From the NCBI RefSeq assembly GCF_002556545.1, contig NZ_CP022685.1, positions 7,542,001-7,606,000 on the forward strand: 64,000 nt of DNA, in the 5' to 3' direction. Of this stretch, positions 16,560-25,722 are shown piece after piece; within the stretch, counting starts at the first letter, position 1; each line of letters starts with the position of its first letter. Below the pieces are notes generated by a model. That model did not search any database, was not told where the DNA came from, and worked only from the letters and a program-made list of their open reading frames with translations. This DNA is from Streptomyces formicae (GTDB lineage: Bacteria; Actinomycetota; Actinomycetes; Streptomycetales; Streptomycetaceae). A program made the translations under genes and the position numbers.

Positions 16560-17027
16560 TCGCCCTGCCCAGGGGGGGGGAAGACGCGCATCGTCAACAT
16601 GCCGGGGTCGGTCGCGGCCGAGCTGGCAGCGCACTTCCTTCAGTACCCGGCGGTCGAGGTCGAACTGCCGTGGGGCGGGCCGGAGCCGGAGCGGGAGAAG
16701 CGGACGTTCCCGCTCGCGCCGACGACGACGTACGGCAACGCACTGCGGGCCAACATCTTCAACGACGAGGTCTGGAAGCCCGCACTCGCCGCGGCCGGTG
16801 TCCACGTGCTCCGGCACACCTTTGCCTCGGTCATCCTCGAAGCGGGTGAATCCGTCGTCACGCGGGCTTGTTGGCTCGGCCACTCGAGCCCGACGATCAC
16901 GCGCGACCACTACGCGCACTTCATGCCGGAGGCGGGCTGCGAGGGGCGTGCGGCCGTCGACGCGCTGCAGACGAACGGGTGGTACAGCACATGCTGTACC
17001 ACCCGTTTTGCTGTGTGGACTCTGTGA
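16560..17027 (+). pseudogene. Tyrosine recombinase (integrase) C-terminal fragment
   Basis: The catalytic C-terminal half of a phage/AICE-type integrase: KTRIVNMPGSVAAEL, then VWKPALAAAG, VHVLRHTFASVILEAGES and GHSSPTITRDHYAHFMPEAG, with the box II Arg-His, the second His and the nucleophilic Tyr. The N-terminal arm- and core-binding domains are missing; upstream is the acetyltransferase gene. The spacing between AAAG and VHVLRH is short, suggesting an internal deletion. It reads toward the corA remnant at 17692, the usual orientation of int beside an attachment site. Not expected to be active. Confidence 0.8.
16974..17007. terminator. Perfect inverted repeat at the integrase end, likely terminator
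   Basis: A 16-bp arm beginning AACGGGTGGTACAGCA and its exact complement, separated by CA and followed by TTG. It lies at the 3' end of the integrase fragment and between convergent reading frames, fitting a bidirectional intrinsic terminator. It is also inside the open frame, so the true integrase stop was probably near here. Confidence 0.6.
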
Positions 17028-17040
17028 CGAGCCGCCAGGG

Positions 17041-17550
17041 TCAGCTCGTGAGGCTCTTGCGGCGAACACGCAGGGTGTACGTCCTCCTTCCCCCGGGTGC
17101 GCCGCTGCTGCCCCAGCCGCCGCTCGTGGCCACGTCCCACCCCTGCTGTTCCTTCATCTGAGCGGCGAAGGTGCGCCGGTCGTGAATCTCGCAGCCACAG
17201 TCCAGCGTGATGCTGATGCTGATGTAGGGGCTTCGAGGGCTGTCGTTCGCGTGGGATGCCGGCTCCCATCGCACGTCGTGGGCATGGTTCTTGAGGCCGG
17301 TTCGCTCCTCGTCATGCTTGATGCCGTGCGCCTTCGCGTATTCGTCCAGGTCGTCGATCACGAACAAGTGGCTCGACCACTCGCCGGGCCAGACCGCGAA
17401 GAGACGGGACTTTCCGGCCACGGCCCGCTCGTACGCGGCGTGGCCGCCCCCGTGCGTCACGGTGTCGTCTTCGTGGATCTCGATGTAGCACGTCGTACGT
17501 GCGGTGTAGGGGAAGTCCTTCCCTGCCGCCGCAGCACTCCTCGGTTCCAA
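17041..17550 (-). CDS. Hypothetical protein
   Basis: 169 residues with good GC-rich codon use and ordinary composition, probably a real gene. Visible segments are TTCYIEIHEDDTVTHGGGHAAYE, SSHLFVIDDLDEYAKAHGI and a CGCEIHDRRTFAAQM block with paired cysteines; no known domain is recognised. It is convergent with the integrase fragment and lies 142 bp from the corA remnant B, so it is probably cargo of the integrated element. The start is the first ATG in frame (MEPRSAA). Confidence 0.6.
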   Translation of the reverse strand: MEPRSAAAAGKDFPYTARTTCYIEIHEDDTVTHGGGHAAYERAVAGKSRLFAVWPGEWSSHLFVIDDLDEYAKAHGIKHDEERTGLKNHAHDVRWEPASHANDSPRSPYISISITLDCGCEIHDRRTFAAQMKEQQGWDVATSGGWGSSGAPGGRRTYTLRVRRKSLTS

Positions 17551-17691
17551 CCGGTCCTCCCCGTGTATGCAGTTCCGTGTGACCGTTCAGTCAACACCCA
17601 CCGTGACGGCGTACGCAGGGAAGTCGGCGGAAGTTGGCTGGGCGAGACGTGCGCAATGGACGTGGAGTTGATCAAGCTTCCAGGTTCGCGG

Positions 17692-17880
17692 CTACAGCCA
17701 ATCCCGCCTCTTGAAGATGAAGTACAGACTCACGCACACCACCGCCATCAGCAGAATCGCGAACGGATACCCCGCCGCCCACTTCAGCTCCGGCATCGTC
17801 TCGAAGTTCATTCCGTAGATCGTTCCCACCAACGTGGGTGCGAACAGGATCGCCGCCCACGGCGAGATCTTCTTGAAGTC
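17692..17880 (-). pseudogene. corA 3'-end remnant, copy B
   Basis: About 62 codons of the CorA C-terminus, including ISPWAAILFAPTLVG, the GMNF motif, both membrane helices and the terminal FKRRDWL with a stop. By eye only 5 bases differ from the intact corA 3' end (47038-47226) over ~185 bp. Homology ends abruptly at about 17880. It has no start or cytoplasmic domain. Interpreted as a displaced 3' end at the left boundary of the 17.9-47.0 kb island. Confidence 0.88.
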
Positions 17881-17986
17881 GTCGTCCTTAGGGCGCTGAC
17901 CTGCGGAGATGAACCGAAACTCCACTCTGGCCTGGGGTGATGGGTATTTCCGGCTCTTTCGTCGTGCTGCCCGTTTGCGCGGTCGA

Positions 17987-18038
17987 TTCTCCCCAGGCGC
18001 TCCCCACCGGGGCTTCGTTCTCCCCAGATTCTCCCCAG
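17987..18038. repeat. TTCTCCCCAG direct repeats inside left island edge
   Basis: Three copies of TTCTCCCCAG at 17987, 18018 and 18029, the last two 11 bp apart. The same pair with the same 11-bp spacing recurs at 46951 and 46962, beside the other corA junction. The position just inside both ends resembles integrase arm-type sites. Apart from this repeat and a hairpin at 18413, I see no gene in 17881-18478. Confidence 0.6.
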
Positions 18039-18412
18039 CGGGGTCGTGGGCAAGGGGGGGTGCGCCGACACTTGGTTGGGCAGGGCCGAGCCGTCACCCA
18101 CTGTGTCGGTGATGATGCTGATTCGCAACAGCCCTGTTCGCCGCCCTGGGAGTAGTCAGCCCGTCGAGTGTTCCTCGGGGATGCGGCCGGTTCCGTCGCC
18201 TCAACTGCAGCGGCCGACAGGCTAACGCCGCGTTCCACTGCAGCGTGTTCATCCCTCTGCGAGGCGATCCGCGGACCCAGGACTACTACATGCGCCGTAT
18301 CAGGAGTGCATGATCTGGCGCGAAATCGTCTGATGCCTCCATCGCTTTGCGGCCCAGGAGCGTTCCACCTTGTCAGACCTTTAGAGCCTCGGCCCCCGTT
18401 GTAGGGGCTGTT

Positions 18413-18457
18413 GTGAGGCGTGAAGCCCCCGCGTCGATGAGGGCTTCACGCCCTCAC
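18413..18457. terminator. Long hairpin upstream of helicase gene
   Basis: Inverted repeat of about 16 bp with one bulged base (GCGTGAAGCCC and its complement GGGCTTCACGC form the core, flanked by GTGAG/CTCAC), loop of 12 bp. It lies 22 bp before the GTG of the helicase reading frame, so it may be a terminator for upstream transcription or an attenuator in that gene's leader. Confidence 0.5.
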
Positions 18458-18478
18458 CCCGCCCCAAGGACCCACCGA

Positions 18479-19952
18479 GTGAACCCCACCGACGAACAGA
18501 CCGCTGCCGCCGACGCGTTCACCGCTGGCGCACATCTGGCCCTGCAGGCCAGCGCCGGCACCGGCAAGACCAGCACCCTGGCCCTACTCGCCCACAGCAC
18601 CGAGCGCCGCGGCCGCTACCTCGCCTACAACCGCGCCATCGCCATCGCCATCGCCATCGCCACCGACGCCCGCACCCGCTTCCCCGCCTCCGTCACCTGC
18701 AAGATCGCCCACGCCCTCGCCTTCGCCGCCATCGGCCACCGTTACACCCGCCGCCTGAACGCCCCCCCGCCGCCCCGCCTGGCTGACCGGCCAGGCACTT
18801 GGCCTCACCCAACCGCTACGCATCGGCAAACGGGAGCTCTCCCAACGCGCCCTGTCCAATGCCGCCCTGCGCACGGTGGCCCGCTACTGCCACACCGCCG
18901 ACGCCACCCTCACCAAACGCCATGTCCCGCGGCTGCGCGGCCTCGAGGACCCAGGCCATCACGCCGAACTCGCCAACCACCTGCTTCCGTTCGCCCAGCG
19001 GGCTTGGATTGACCTGCAGCACTTCGACGACAGCGCCGTCCGCTGCGACCACGACCACTACCTCAAGATCTGGGCCCTGACCCGGCCCCGCATCGACGCC
19101 GAGTTCCTCCTCCTGGACGAGGCCCAGGACACCAACCCCGTCGTCGAACAGATCTTCCTCGCCCAGCGCGAGCACGCCCAGCTCGTCCTCGTCGGCGACT
19201 CCGCCCAGGCCATCTACCAGTGGCGTGGCGCCAAGGACGTCATGACCGGCTTCGAGGGCACCCACTTCGCCCTCTCCCGATCCTTCCGCTTCGGCCCCCA
19301 CCTCGCTGCCGAGGCCAACCGCTGGCTCGGCCTCGCAGCAGCCCCGCTCCGGCTGACCGGCACCGACACTGTCTCCACCGAACTCGGCCCTGTGGAGCGG
19401 CCCGATGTGGTGCTGTGCCGCACCAACGTTGGCGCCATGGCCCAGGTCATGCAGCTCATGACGGCCGGATTCCGGGTCGCTCTGGCCGGTGGCGGCCAGA
19501 GCTTGAACGCCCTCGCCCAGGCCGCCAAGGACCTCAAGGAGGGCCGCCGCACCCACCACCCGGAACTGGTCCTGTTCACCACCTGGGGCGACCTCCAGGA
19601 CTACGCGTCCCACGACCCCAGCGGCCGCGATCTGCAGCCGCTCGTCGACCTCGTCGACACCCACGGACCCGACGCCATCCTCACCGCGGTTGCTCACCTG
19701 GCCCCGGAAGGCGCCGCAGACGTCACGGTCTCCACCGCCCACAAGGCCAAGGGCCGGGAATGGGCCACCGTGCGGATCGCCGACGACTTCGCGCCCCCGG
19801 CCCCGCCCGCCACCAACGAGGGTGCACAGCCGGCGTCGCCACTACCGGTTGACGACGCCGAGGCGCGCCTCGCGTATGTAGCCGTCATCCGCACCCGGGT
19901 CCGGCTGGATCATGGCAGTCTGGCCTGGATCGATGGCACACGCCAGTCGTGA
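18479..19952 (+). pseudogene. UvrD/Rep-type helicase, frameshifted
   Basis: Superfamily 1 DNA helicase split over two frames. The first part starts at a GTG (MNPTDEQTAAADAF) and has the Walker A motif LQASAGTGKTSTL. Reading shifts near the C-rich run at ~18761-18780. The second frame has RALSNAALRTVARYC, Walker B LLLDEAQDTN, motif III GDSAQAIYQWRGA, and the late motif STAHKAKGREW. A four-fold GCCATC repeat (AlaIle) just before the break adds an unusual stretch. The frameshift makes it a pseudogene unless it is a sequencing error. Related helicases occur in defence islands, which fits the neighbours. Confidence 0.8.
18635..18658 (+). repeat. Hexanucleotide GCCATC tandem repeat in helicase
   Basis: Four consecutive copies of GCCATC encode alternating Ala-Ile inside the helicase N-terminal domain. 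This length-variable tract lies about 100 bp before the frameshift and may be slippage-prone. Confidence 0.8.
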
Positions 19953-19969
19953 GCGCCCCCTGAAGACCG

Positions 19970-20128
19970 CTAAGACGCTTCATCAGTGCCCTCATCACTA
20001 AGTTCGTACGTTGCGTTCCTCAGCAATCGGAAGGCTGCGCGGTCATCCTTTTCGACCAAGAGGCGGAGCGCCGTTTCCTGGTCGATCGTCCTGTGTCTCA
20101 GAGCGTTCAAGATCTGCCGAACCTGCAT
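19970..20128 (-). CDS. Short ORF, 52 residues, possible C-terminal piece of the decayed PIN gene
   Basis: Starts MQVRQILNALRHRT and ends ELSDEGTDEAS; codons and acidic composition look genuine. It overlaps by 22 bp, in a different frame, the last open segment of the PIN-domain pseudogene. It could be a separate small gene or the end of that gene displaced by one more frameshift. No motif is recognised. Confidence 0.4.
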   Translation of the reverse strand: MQVRQILNALRHRTIDQETALRLLVEKDDRAAFRLLRNATYELSDEGTDEAS

Positions 20129-21109
20129 GGGCGAGTCGGAGAGGTTGCTGCCTCCAGCAGCGCTGTCAGCTCTTCAGGTTCGGCGACGGCCAGAACGTTA
20201 GGGATATCGTCCATGTCGACCGTGCCAGGAAGCTTCGAGTCCAGAATCGTCAAGTCGCTATCTGAAGCCGTCGGGCTCAGCATGACGCGGGTCTGCCAGG
20301 CGTATGCAACTCTGTCGCACTCCGTGCCGTACTGGCGAAACGATGTGCGTCTTCCGCGACCAGCCAGCGCACGGACGCGGTGAACCATTCGTGCCCGTCG
20401 ATCTCGCGGGCGCTGACGTCCGACACGGTGTCGAGAGTAACTGCTCTCGGCTCCCACCTCCGAGCGCTCAACCTCCCACGCATTCCATCCTCGTACAGCA
20501 GGGACCCATGGACGGTCTGAAACCGCCGGGTCGCACCGCGGGTAGCTTCCAAGACCGCCGCAAGGCTCTCCTCGGTGTCCAGGAGCGCTTGGACGTCCTC
20601 AACCTCTGCATCAACTGCGGTGGCGAACTTCTCCAGGACGCCGTCGAGCGAGGTGAAGAGGAAGAACTGGTTTTCCAGGCCGCGTAGGTCCTTTTCCATG
20701 GGTGGAGGGAAGGACGTGCCGTCACCGAAGTCTTCCGTGTTGTTGCTAACGAAGTAGACGGTCGATGACATCGGCGAGCTCTGCAAACCGTGCCCGCCAG
20801 TGCTTGCGAACGTGCTCGTCGTCGAACCGCCTGGGGTGCACGATGTCTGCCCAAGGGGTGGCCTTGCGCAGGACGCTCACCGCCTCCAAAGCCGCGTCGT
20901 GCTTCGCCCTATAGCTGAGGACCTGCTGCGCGGCGATCTCCTCCATCGCGATCCAGGGGGACAGCGATCCGCTCGACCTTCGCGGCCCGAACCGCGCGGA
21001 GCATGTCGGCGGCGGGCCCCCGCAGCGAGATCGACTTGGGGATGTTCGCGTCCAGAATGATCAAGGCGGGTGGCTCCGTCTCCCTCGGATCCGAGTCGTA
21101 CAACCACAC
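20107..21109 (-). pseudogene. PIN-like (DUF4935-type) gene, multiply frameshifted
   Basis: A ~330-codon gene spread over frames with at least three breaks. Segment 1 (21109 to ~20945): LIILDANIPKSISLRG, the PIN-type N-terminal strand with its Asp. Segment 2: MEEIAAQQVLSYRAKHDAA and ATPWADIVHPRRFDDEHV. Segment 3: TVYFVSNNTEDFGDG and MEKDLRGLENQFFLFTSLD, matching the C-terminal part of large PIN proteins. Segment 4: QYGTECDRVAYAWQ with an acidic tail. PIN proteins are metal-dependent ribonucleases often found in conflict islands; this copy is inactive as written. Independent frameshifts argue for decay rather than one error. Confidence 0.65.
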
Positions 21110-21248
21110 TCTCTCAACTTCTGATCACTGAGTGGAGGTGCATTTCTGTTTCGGCCCGCGGCGAGAGGGGCGACACGGAATATGTCACCGGTGCATCACA
21201 GGGGCTTGATCCCCTCTCCGGCCACGACTAACGTCAATTTGACTCTGT

Positions 21249-22274
21249 GTGACGGGAGTTTGCCGAGAGTCTCGCCGTGGTGATCGCGAGCCGGCCGGGG
21301 GAGGGGAGCACGCACTGAACGCTGTCGCAGCCGGGGTTCCTCCTATCAACTTCGCTGTCCACTACGTTCGTGGTGGCGGAGCCGGCGGAGCCCGAGACGA
21401 CTTCGAGAACATGATCACTGAACTGGCAGGGTGCACGACCCCCGGCGTTCGGATGATCGCCGCGAACCCCGGAGACTGGGGCATCGACGCATTCGCCGGT
21501 GACCTCGGTGGCGACATCACGGTGTGGCAGGCCAAGTACTTTTGGCCCACCACGAAAGAGGGGCACCAGCAGCAGATTCGCGAGTCCCTGAAATCCCTTC
21601 TGGACACCGCCGCGAAGAAGGACCACGAGGTCAGGATGTGGATCCTGTGCATACCGTCCACGATGGATGGCCCGACCATGGCGTGGTGGGACAGGTGGAA
21701 GAAGCGCCAGGAACGAGATCACAACCTGGTGATCGACCTGTGGGACGAAGTGCGGCTGACCAGGCTGCTGCATGCTCCGGAGGCCGATGACGTCCGGCGC
21801 TGCTACTACGAGGCGTACCGCGCGGAGCCTTCCGAGGCTGAGCCCCGAGATCTGGTCGATATGGACGACGACAATGCCACGGCGCTGGAGTCCGCCCTCT
21901 TCATCATGCAGATAAGAGAGGCTGGCCACATCGAGCTCGACTCCGCCAAACGTCAGTTCTTCAACGCTGATGTTGTGGCACGGGAGATCGCGCACAAGGG
22001 AGTCCCTGCGGAGCTGAAGGCGCTGCGATCGACGGACGAGACCCTCCACGGACTGTGGGAAGCGCGGTTCAACCAGTGCTGGGTCGAGGACAAGTTCCCG
22101 CGCTTGCACGCGGAAGTGTGGTCCGACGTGAGGGCCGAGCACCCCCAACTCCCCAAGACCCTGCGGCTCGACCTGCTGCACGCATGGGGTCTTGTGCACC
22201 GGTTGGTGGACAACCGGAAGGCGGGATGGGTTAAGCATTGGCGGGACATCGCCGAGTCCCACACCAACCCATGA
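21249..22274 (+). CDS. ABC-3C system effector with restriction-endonuclease-like N-terminus
   Basis: 341 residues. The N-terminal half has a PD-(D/E)xK-like signature, GDWGID (Asp80) then VWQAKYFW (Gln94-x-Lys96), as in Mrr-type nucleases. The second half is helical (ALESALFIMQIREAGHIELD, then PAELKALRSTDETLHGLWEARF), corresponding to the region by which ABC-3C effectors couple to partner proteins. It is followed by a small middle component and an SMC/Rad50-like ATPase, the ABC-three-component arrangement described by Aravind and colleagues. GTG 21249 is the only standard start in frame; a CTG at 21315, behind a GGGGGAGG stretch, is an alternative. Probably cleaves nucleic acid when released by the ATPase. 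Confidence 0.78.
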   Translation: MTGVCRESRRGDREPAGGGEHALNAVAAGVPPINFAVHYVRGGGAGGARDDFENMITELAGCTTPGVRMIAANPGDWGIDAFAGDLGGDITVWQAKYFWPTTKEGHQQQIRESLKSLLDTAAKKDHEVRMWILCIPSTMDGPTMAWWDRWKKRQERDHNLVIDLWDEVRLTRLLHAPEADDVRRCYYEAYRAEPSEAEPRDLVDMDDDNATALESALFIMQIREAGHIELDSAKRQFFNADVVAREIAHKGVPAELKALRSTDETLHGLWEARFNQCWVEDKFPRLHAEVWSDVRAEHPQLPKTLRLDLLHAWGLVHRLVDNRKAGWVKHWRDIAESHTNP

Positions 22275-22325
22275 CGGCCACCAGGCCGACGAGCCGGCCC
22301 GCAATCGCGCAAGGAGGGTACTGAG

Positions 22326-22919
22326 GTGGAGACTGATCGCCCGGTCGCGATGCCGGAGGACGAAGTTCAGTTCCGGCTGGCCCAACTGCTGCTCCTGCTG
22401 GATGCCTTGGCCGGCCAGGACCTTCCGGGGGCGACGCTGGAGAGGATGGGGTACTACGACTTCCTCTCCGCCAACCCTTTTTTGGTGGTGAACGCAGAGA
22501 GCAGGGATGCCTCCCTGCTCCGGCTTGCCGGCTTCGACCCCCGCACGCTGTCGTACGCCTCGTCGGGGCAGCGCTTCACCAGCCGCCGAGAGCGCATTCA
22601 GCACGATCTCAGCTTGCTCGTTGCCTACGGCTGCTGCCACGTCACAGCTGAGGAGGGAAACCTGCTGTACGCCATCACCAGCCACGGTCGACACGTGAGT
22701 TCACAGCTCACCACCGCCTATGCCGCCTCCTTCTCGACCGCGGCCAACATGATCGTCGGCAAGCTCAAGCGGCTGAGTGACGCCAAGCTGCGCAGGGAAT
22801 CAGCGACCTGGCTGCGCCTGGACGGCGGACACAATCCCGGCGCGGCGCTGGCGCATCTCCTCGGTGCCGCGAACCGCCCGTTGTCGTCCGTGGCTCCTCT
22901 ATGGATGGAGGCCGAGTGA
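22326..22919 (+). CDS. ABC-3C system middle component
   Basis: 197 residues from the GTG at 22326, with GGAGGG upstream. Helical, with PEDEVQFRLAQLLLLLDAL, GYYDFLSANPFLVV and a winged-helix-like middle (RRERIQHDLSLLVAYGCCHVTAEEGNLLYAITSHG). The size, the NPFLV segment and its place between a nuclease-like effector and a Rad50-like ATPase fit the middle component of ABC-3C systems, thought to bridge the ATPase and the effector. Its stop overlaps the next start (GTGA), so the products are probably made in fixed ratio. Confidence 0.72.
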   Translation: METDRPVAMPEDEVQFRLAQLLLLLDALAGQDLPGATLERMGYYDFLSANPFLVVNAESRDASLLRLAGFDPRTLSYASSGQRFTSRRERIQHDLSLLVAYGCCHVTAEEGNLLYAITSHGRHVSSQLTTAYAASFSTAANMIVGKLKRLSDAKLRRESATWLRLDGGHNPGAALAHLLGAANRPLSSVAPLWMEAE

Positions 22920-24904
22920 GCGCCACCACCGGAATCCGGATCAGGCGGCTGCGGCTTGTCGGAGTCGACCGCAACTACGACGTCGACTTCACCGACGGCG
23001 GGGACGTGCGCCGTCTGTCCGTCATTTCCGGCGCCTTCAGCTCCGGAAAGACCGCGGTGCTGGAATTTGTTGCCTACGGGCTGGGGGCGAAGAGGCATCC
23101 GCGTCACCCGGAGGTCATGCGCAAGGTGCGCGCCTCGCTCCTCGAGGTGGAACTCTCCGGCGTCCCCCATGTCATCGAACGTGCCGTGGGTGAGCCCTCG
23201 ACGACGGCCTTCGTCCGGAAAGGGCGCCTGGACGAGCCCTCCACCACCACTGCCGAACGCCGGCGGATCGATCCAGCTGGCCATGCAGAAAGCCTGTCCA
23301 CGCTGCTGCTCAGCCACTGCGGCCTGGAGGGCGTACAGCTCCGCGAAGCACCGACCAGTTCCGAGTCCCGCACGGATCCCCTCAGCTTCCGGGACCTGAT
23401 GTGGCTGACGTTCCTGACCAACGAACGGGTTGCCGACAAGAACTTCCTGTTCGAGAACAGCTACATGCGCAAGCACAAGCTTCGCCAGGTCGTCGATGTC
23501 GTCTTCGCGGTCCACGACGACCGTCGAGTCGAGATCGGCTCACGCATCAAGGAGTTGGAAAACCGGCTGGGGCGATCACGCTCCGAACTCACCACGGCAC
23601 GCTCATTCGTCGAAGAACAGAACACCGCATCTACCGGTGCCCAGACGCGCCTGGACGTTGAGCGAAAGCTCGCGGACATCACACGAGAACTCGAGGCCAT
23701 CGACGCACAGGCACGAGCAGCCACTGACTTCGCCACGCAGCTCCGGGCTCGCCACAACAGCGCGGCGCAGGAGGCGCAGTCCGCGACCGCCGTGCTCAGA
23801 GACCACCAGACACAGCTGGCGCGCATGTTGCCTCTTCGGGCGCAGTATGCGGACGACCTGCTGAAACTGGGGATGCTCGCGCAGGCCAAGCACCTTTTCG
23901 ATCCCCTGCGCGTCCGGACCTGCCCGGCTTGCCTGCAACCGCTCCAGGAAACGCCGCATACCGACGGTGGGCAGTGCAGTCTGTGCCACCACCCAGTCGA
24001 GGTCTCTTCAGGCAGCGCAACAAACCTGGGCTCGGCCGCCGCCCGGGCCGTGCGGCCCGAGGACCAGCTCGACGTTGCAGCCGAGACCCGGGCGACCAAA
24101 GCCCGACTGAAGGCGATCACGACCTACATCGAGGAGCTGGAGCAGTCTCTCGGCAGTGCGGAAAGGCGGGCAGTTGACGCGGCGGCGGAAGAACAGCGCA
24201 TGGCCAAGGCACTCGACGAAGCAACCGAGCCTGTCGTTTCGACCTTCCTGAGCGCTCGCGACGAGCTGCATCGCCGCCAGATGCAGGCGAACCGGCAGCT
24301 CGATGAATTCGACACCGCTGCTCGGCTTGAAGAGGCACTGGAGAAGCGCGCAGCCAAAGTTGCACAACAAGAATCTCAACTGCAGCATCTGCGCGATGAG
24401 CTGGAGAGCCTGGGGGACGCGGCAGCGGACCGCGACCACGTGCTGCGTGAGATCAGCAAACGCTACGCCCGTCTGCTCACCGAGTGGCACTACCCCAAAC
24501 TCAGCATGCCGCACATCGCCGATGACCTCACCCCACACGTCCGAGGAGAGCCATACCAGGAAGCGTCCTCTGGAGCCCGCACCTTGATCACCCTCGCCTG
24601 GCAGCTCGCCGTGTTCGAGGTTGCTGTTGAGAAGGGCGCGGCCCACCCTGGATTCCTGATGATCGACAGCCCGCAGAAAAACCTCGGACACGGCAGGACT
24701 CGCGATTCACTGATCGCCGACGCCGTGAGCATCGAAGACTTCTACCGCTTCCTACGCCAGTGGCTGGACGACCACAGTGATACCGCCCAGGTCATCATCG
24801 CCGACAACAGCCCACCCGCTGAGGCAGAGGGCGACGTCATCGTTCAGTACAGCAGGGACGAGGAACATCCGCCCTACGGACTCGTCGAGGACGAGATCGG
24901 ATAG
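22916..24904 (+). CDS. ABC-3C system ATPase, SMC/Rad50-like
   Basis: 662 residues from the GTG at 22916, which overlaps the previous stop and has GGAGG five bases ahead; an ATG at 22901 is also open. Walker A is ISGAFSSGKTAVLEF (Gly39-Thr46). A long central coiled coil (~200-520) is interrupted by a zinc-hook-like TCPACLQPL...CSLCHHPVE with two CxxC pairs. The C-terminus has SSGARTLITLAWQLA (signature-like) and Walker B GFLMIDSPQKNLG. The architecture is that of a conflict-system ABC ATPase, expected to sense invading DNA or a phage cue and license the effector. Confidence 0.85.
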   Translation: MSATTGIRIRRLRLVGVDRNYDVDFTDGGDVRRLSVISGAFSSGKTAVLEFVAYGLGAKRHPRHPEVMRKVRASLLEVELSGVPHVIERAVGEPSTTAFVRKGRLDEPSTTTAERRRIDPAGHAESLSTLLLSHCGLEGVQLREAPTSSESRTDPLSFRDLMWLTFLTNERVADKNFLFENSYMRKHKLRQVVDVVFAVHDDRRVEIGSRIKELENRLGRSRSELTTARSFVEEQNTASTGAQTRLDVERKLADITRELEAIDAQARAATDFATQLRARHNSAAQEAQSATAVLRDHQTQLARMLPLRAQYADDLLKLGMLAQAKHLFDPLRVRTCPACLQPLQETPHTDGGQCSLCHHPVEVSSGSATNLGSAAARAVRPEDQLDVAAETRATKARLKAITTYIEELEQSLGSAERRAVDAAAEEQRMAKALDEATEPVVSTFLSARDELHRRQMQANRQLDEFDTAARLEEALEKRAAKVAQQESQLQHLRDELESLGDAAADRDHVLREISKRYARLLTEWHYPKLSMPHIADDLTPHVRGEPYQEASSGARTLITLAWQLAVFEVAVEKGAAHPGFLMIDSPQKNLGHGRTRDSLIADAVSIEDFYRFLRQWLDDHSDTAQVIIADNSPPAEAEGDVIVQYSRDEEHPPYGLVEDEIG

Positions 24905-25022
24905 GAACTGTCTGGCCGATCAAGATTTCGGCAGGAAGCAGCTCGTGTCCTTGGACGAGCCTGTCCCCGAGTGACCGTCCGAGGCGGTGAGTAGGGACGG
25001 GAGATCGGATCCCTAGGTCCCT

Positions 25023-25211
25023 TCAACACGCTGAACTTGACAGGGAACACACCCTGTCCGTGTAGGGCTTCGTGGTCAGCTGCCCGCCGCTGCCGCCAAG
25101 CAGAGTCCCGCACCAGAAGGTGTCGCCCTCGTGGTGGCGGCGGAAGGCACCCAGCTCGATCGCCTCCATCGGCAGCATCAACGGATCCTCTGAGTCCGCG
25201 CTGCCCAGCAC
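25023..25211 (-). pseudogene. CoiA-like protein N-terminal fragment
   Basis: Minus-strand segment DPLMLPMEAIELGAFRRHH then DTFWCGTLLGGSGGQLTTKPYTDRVC, resembling the N-terminal region of competence CoiA-like proteins in streptomycetes (MEA.. FWCGTLLGGCGGQLTTK.. pattern, from memory). The frame breaks after the final Cys and no catalytic part follows. A remnant on the right edge of the ABC-3C operon. The rest of 24905-25722 shows no intact gene. Confidence 0.45.
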
Positions 25212-25338
25212 CGCCGTCTAGATCCGCCGCTTGTCCGTGGGCACGAATTCCTCCCTTGCGCTTACAACTCAGGTTGTCATCAGCGGGGTTCAGCATCCAG
25301 ATCGCGTTCCGGCTGGTCCTGTCGCACCTGACCGGCAC

Positions 25339-25677
25339 TCATCGCCTTTCCCAGGTAGCGCACCCCAGGTTCAGGTGCCCGAGGTCGGCCAGGCGCTGCA
25401 CCTGGGCGACGAACGCCCGGGTGAACAGACGCTGCGCCGACGGCTCGCCGTACCGGTCGATGTGGTCGACGACCAGCTGGTGGTCGGCGGCGGCGCGGCT
25501 GCGCAGCGGCTGGGCGACCTCACCGAGCTCTACCGCACGGATGGCGACAGAGTCGACGGACACCTCCCACTCGATACGCCCGGCAGCATGAGCGGAGGCG
25601 GTGAGTCGTCTGTCGCGCACCAGCCCTAACCTCTCACTAGCCCGCCCGTCACGTTCACGCCAGGCGTCGGACACCAC
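25339..25677 (-). pseudogene. Possible transposase scrap fused to unknown sequence
   Basis: The 112-residue frame contains RLTASAHAAGRIEWEVSVDS, resembling the D-x-x-x-S-V-D-S region of Streptomyces IS4/IS5-type transposases. It then diverges into VVDHIDRYGEPSAQRLFTRAFVAQVQ, which I do not recognise. No start context, terminal repeats or full DDE domain are visible. Low confidence; it could instead be a small unknown gene. Confidence 0.3.
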
Positions 25678-25722
25678 AAGGACGGCCTTTGCCGGGGCTT
25701 CCTTGCTACGCCCCCGTGGCGG

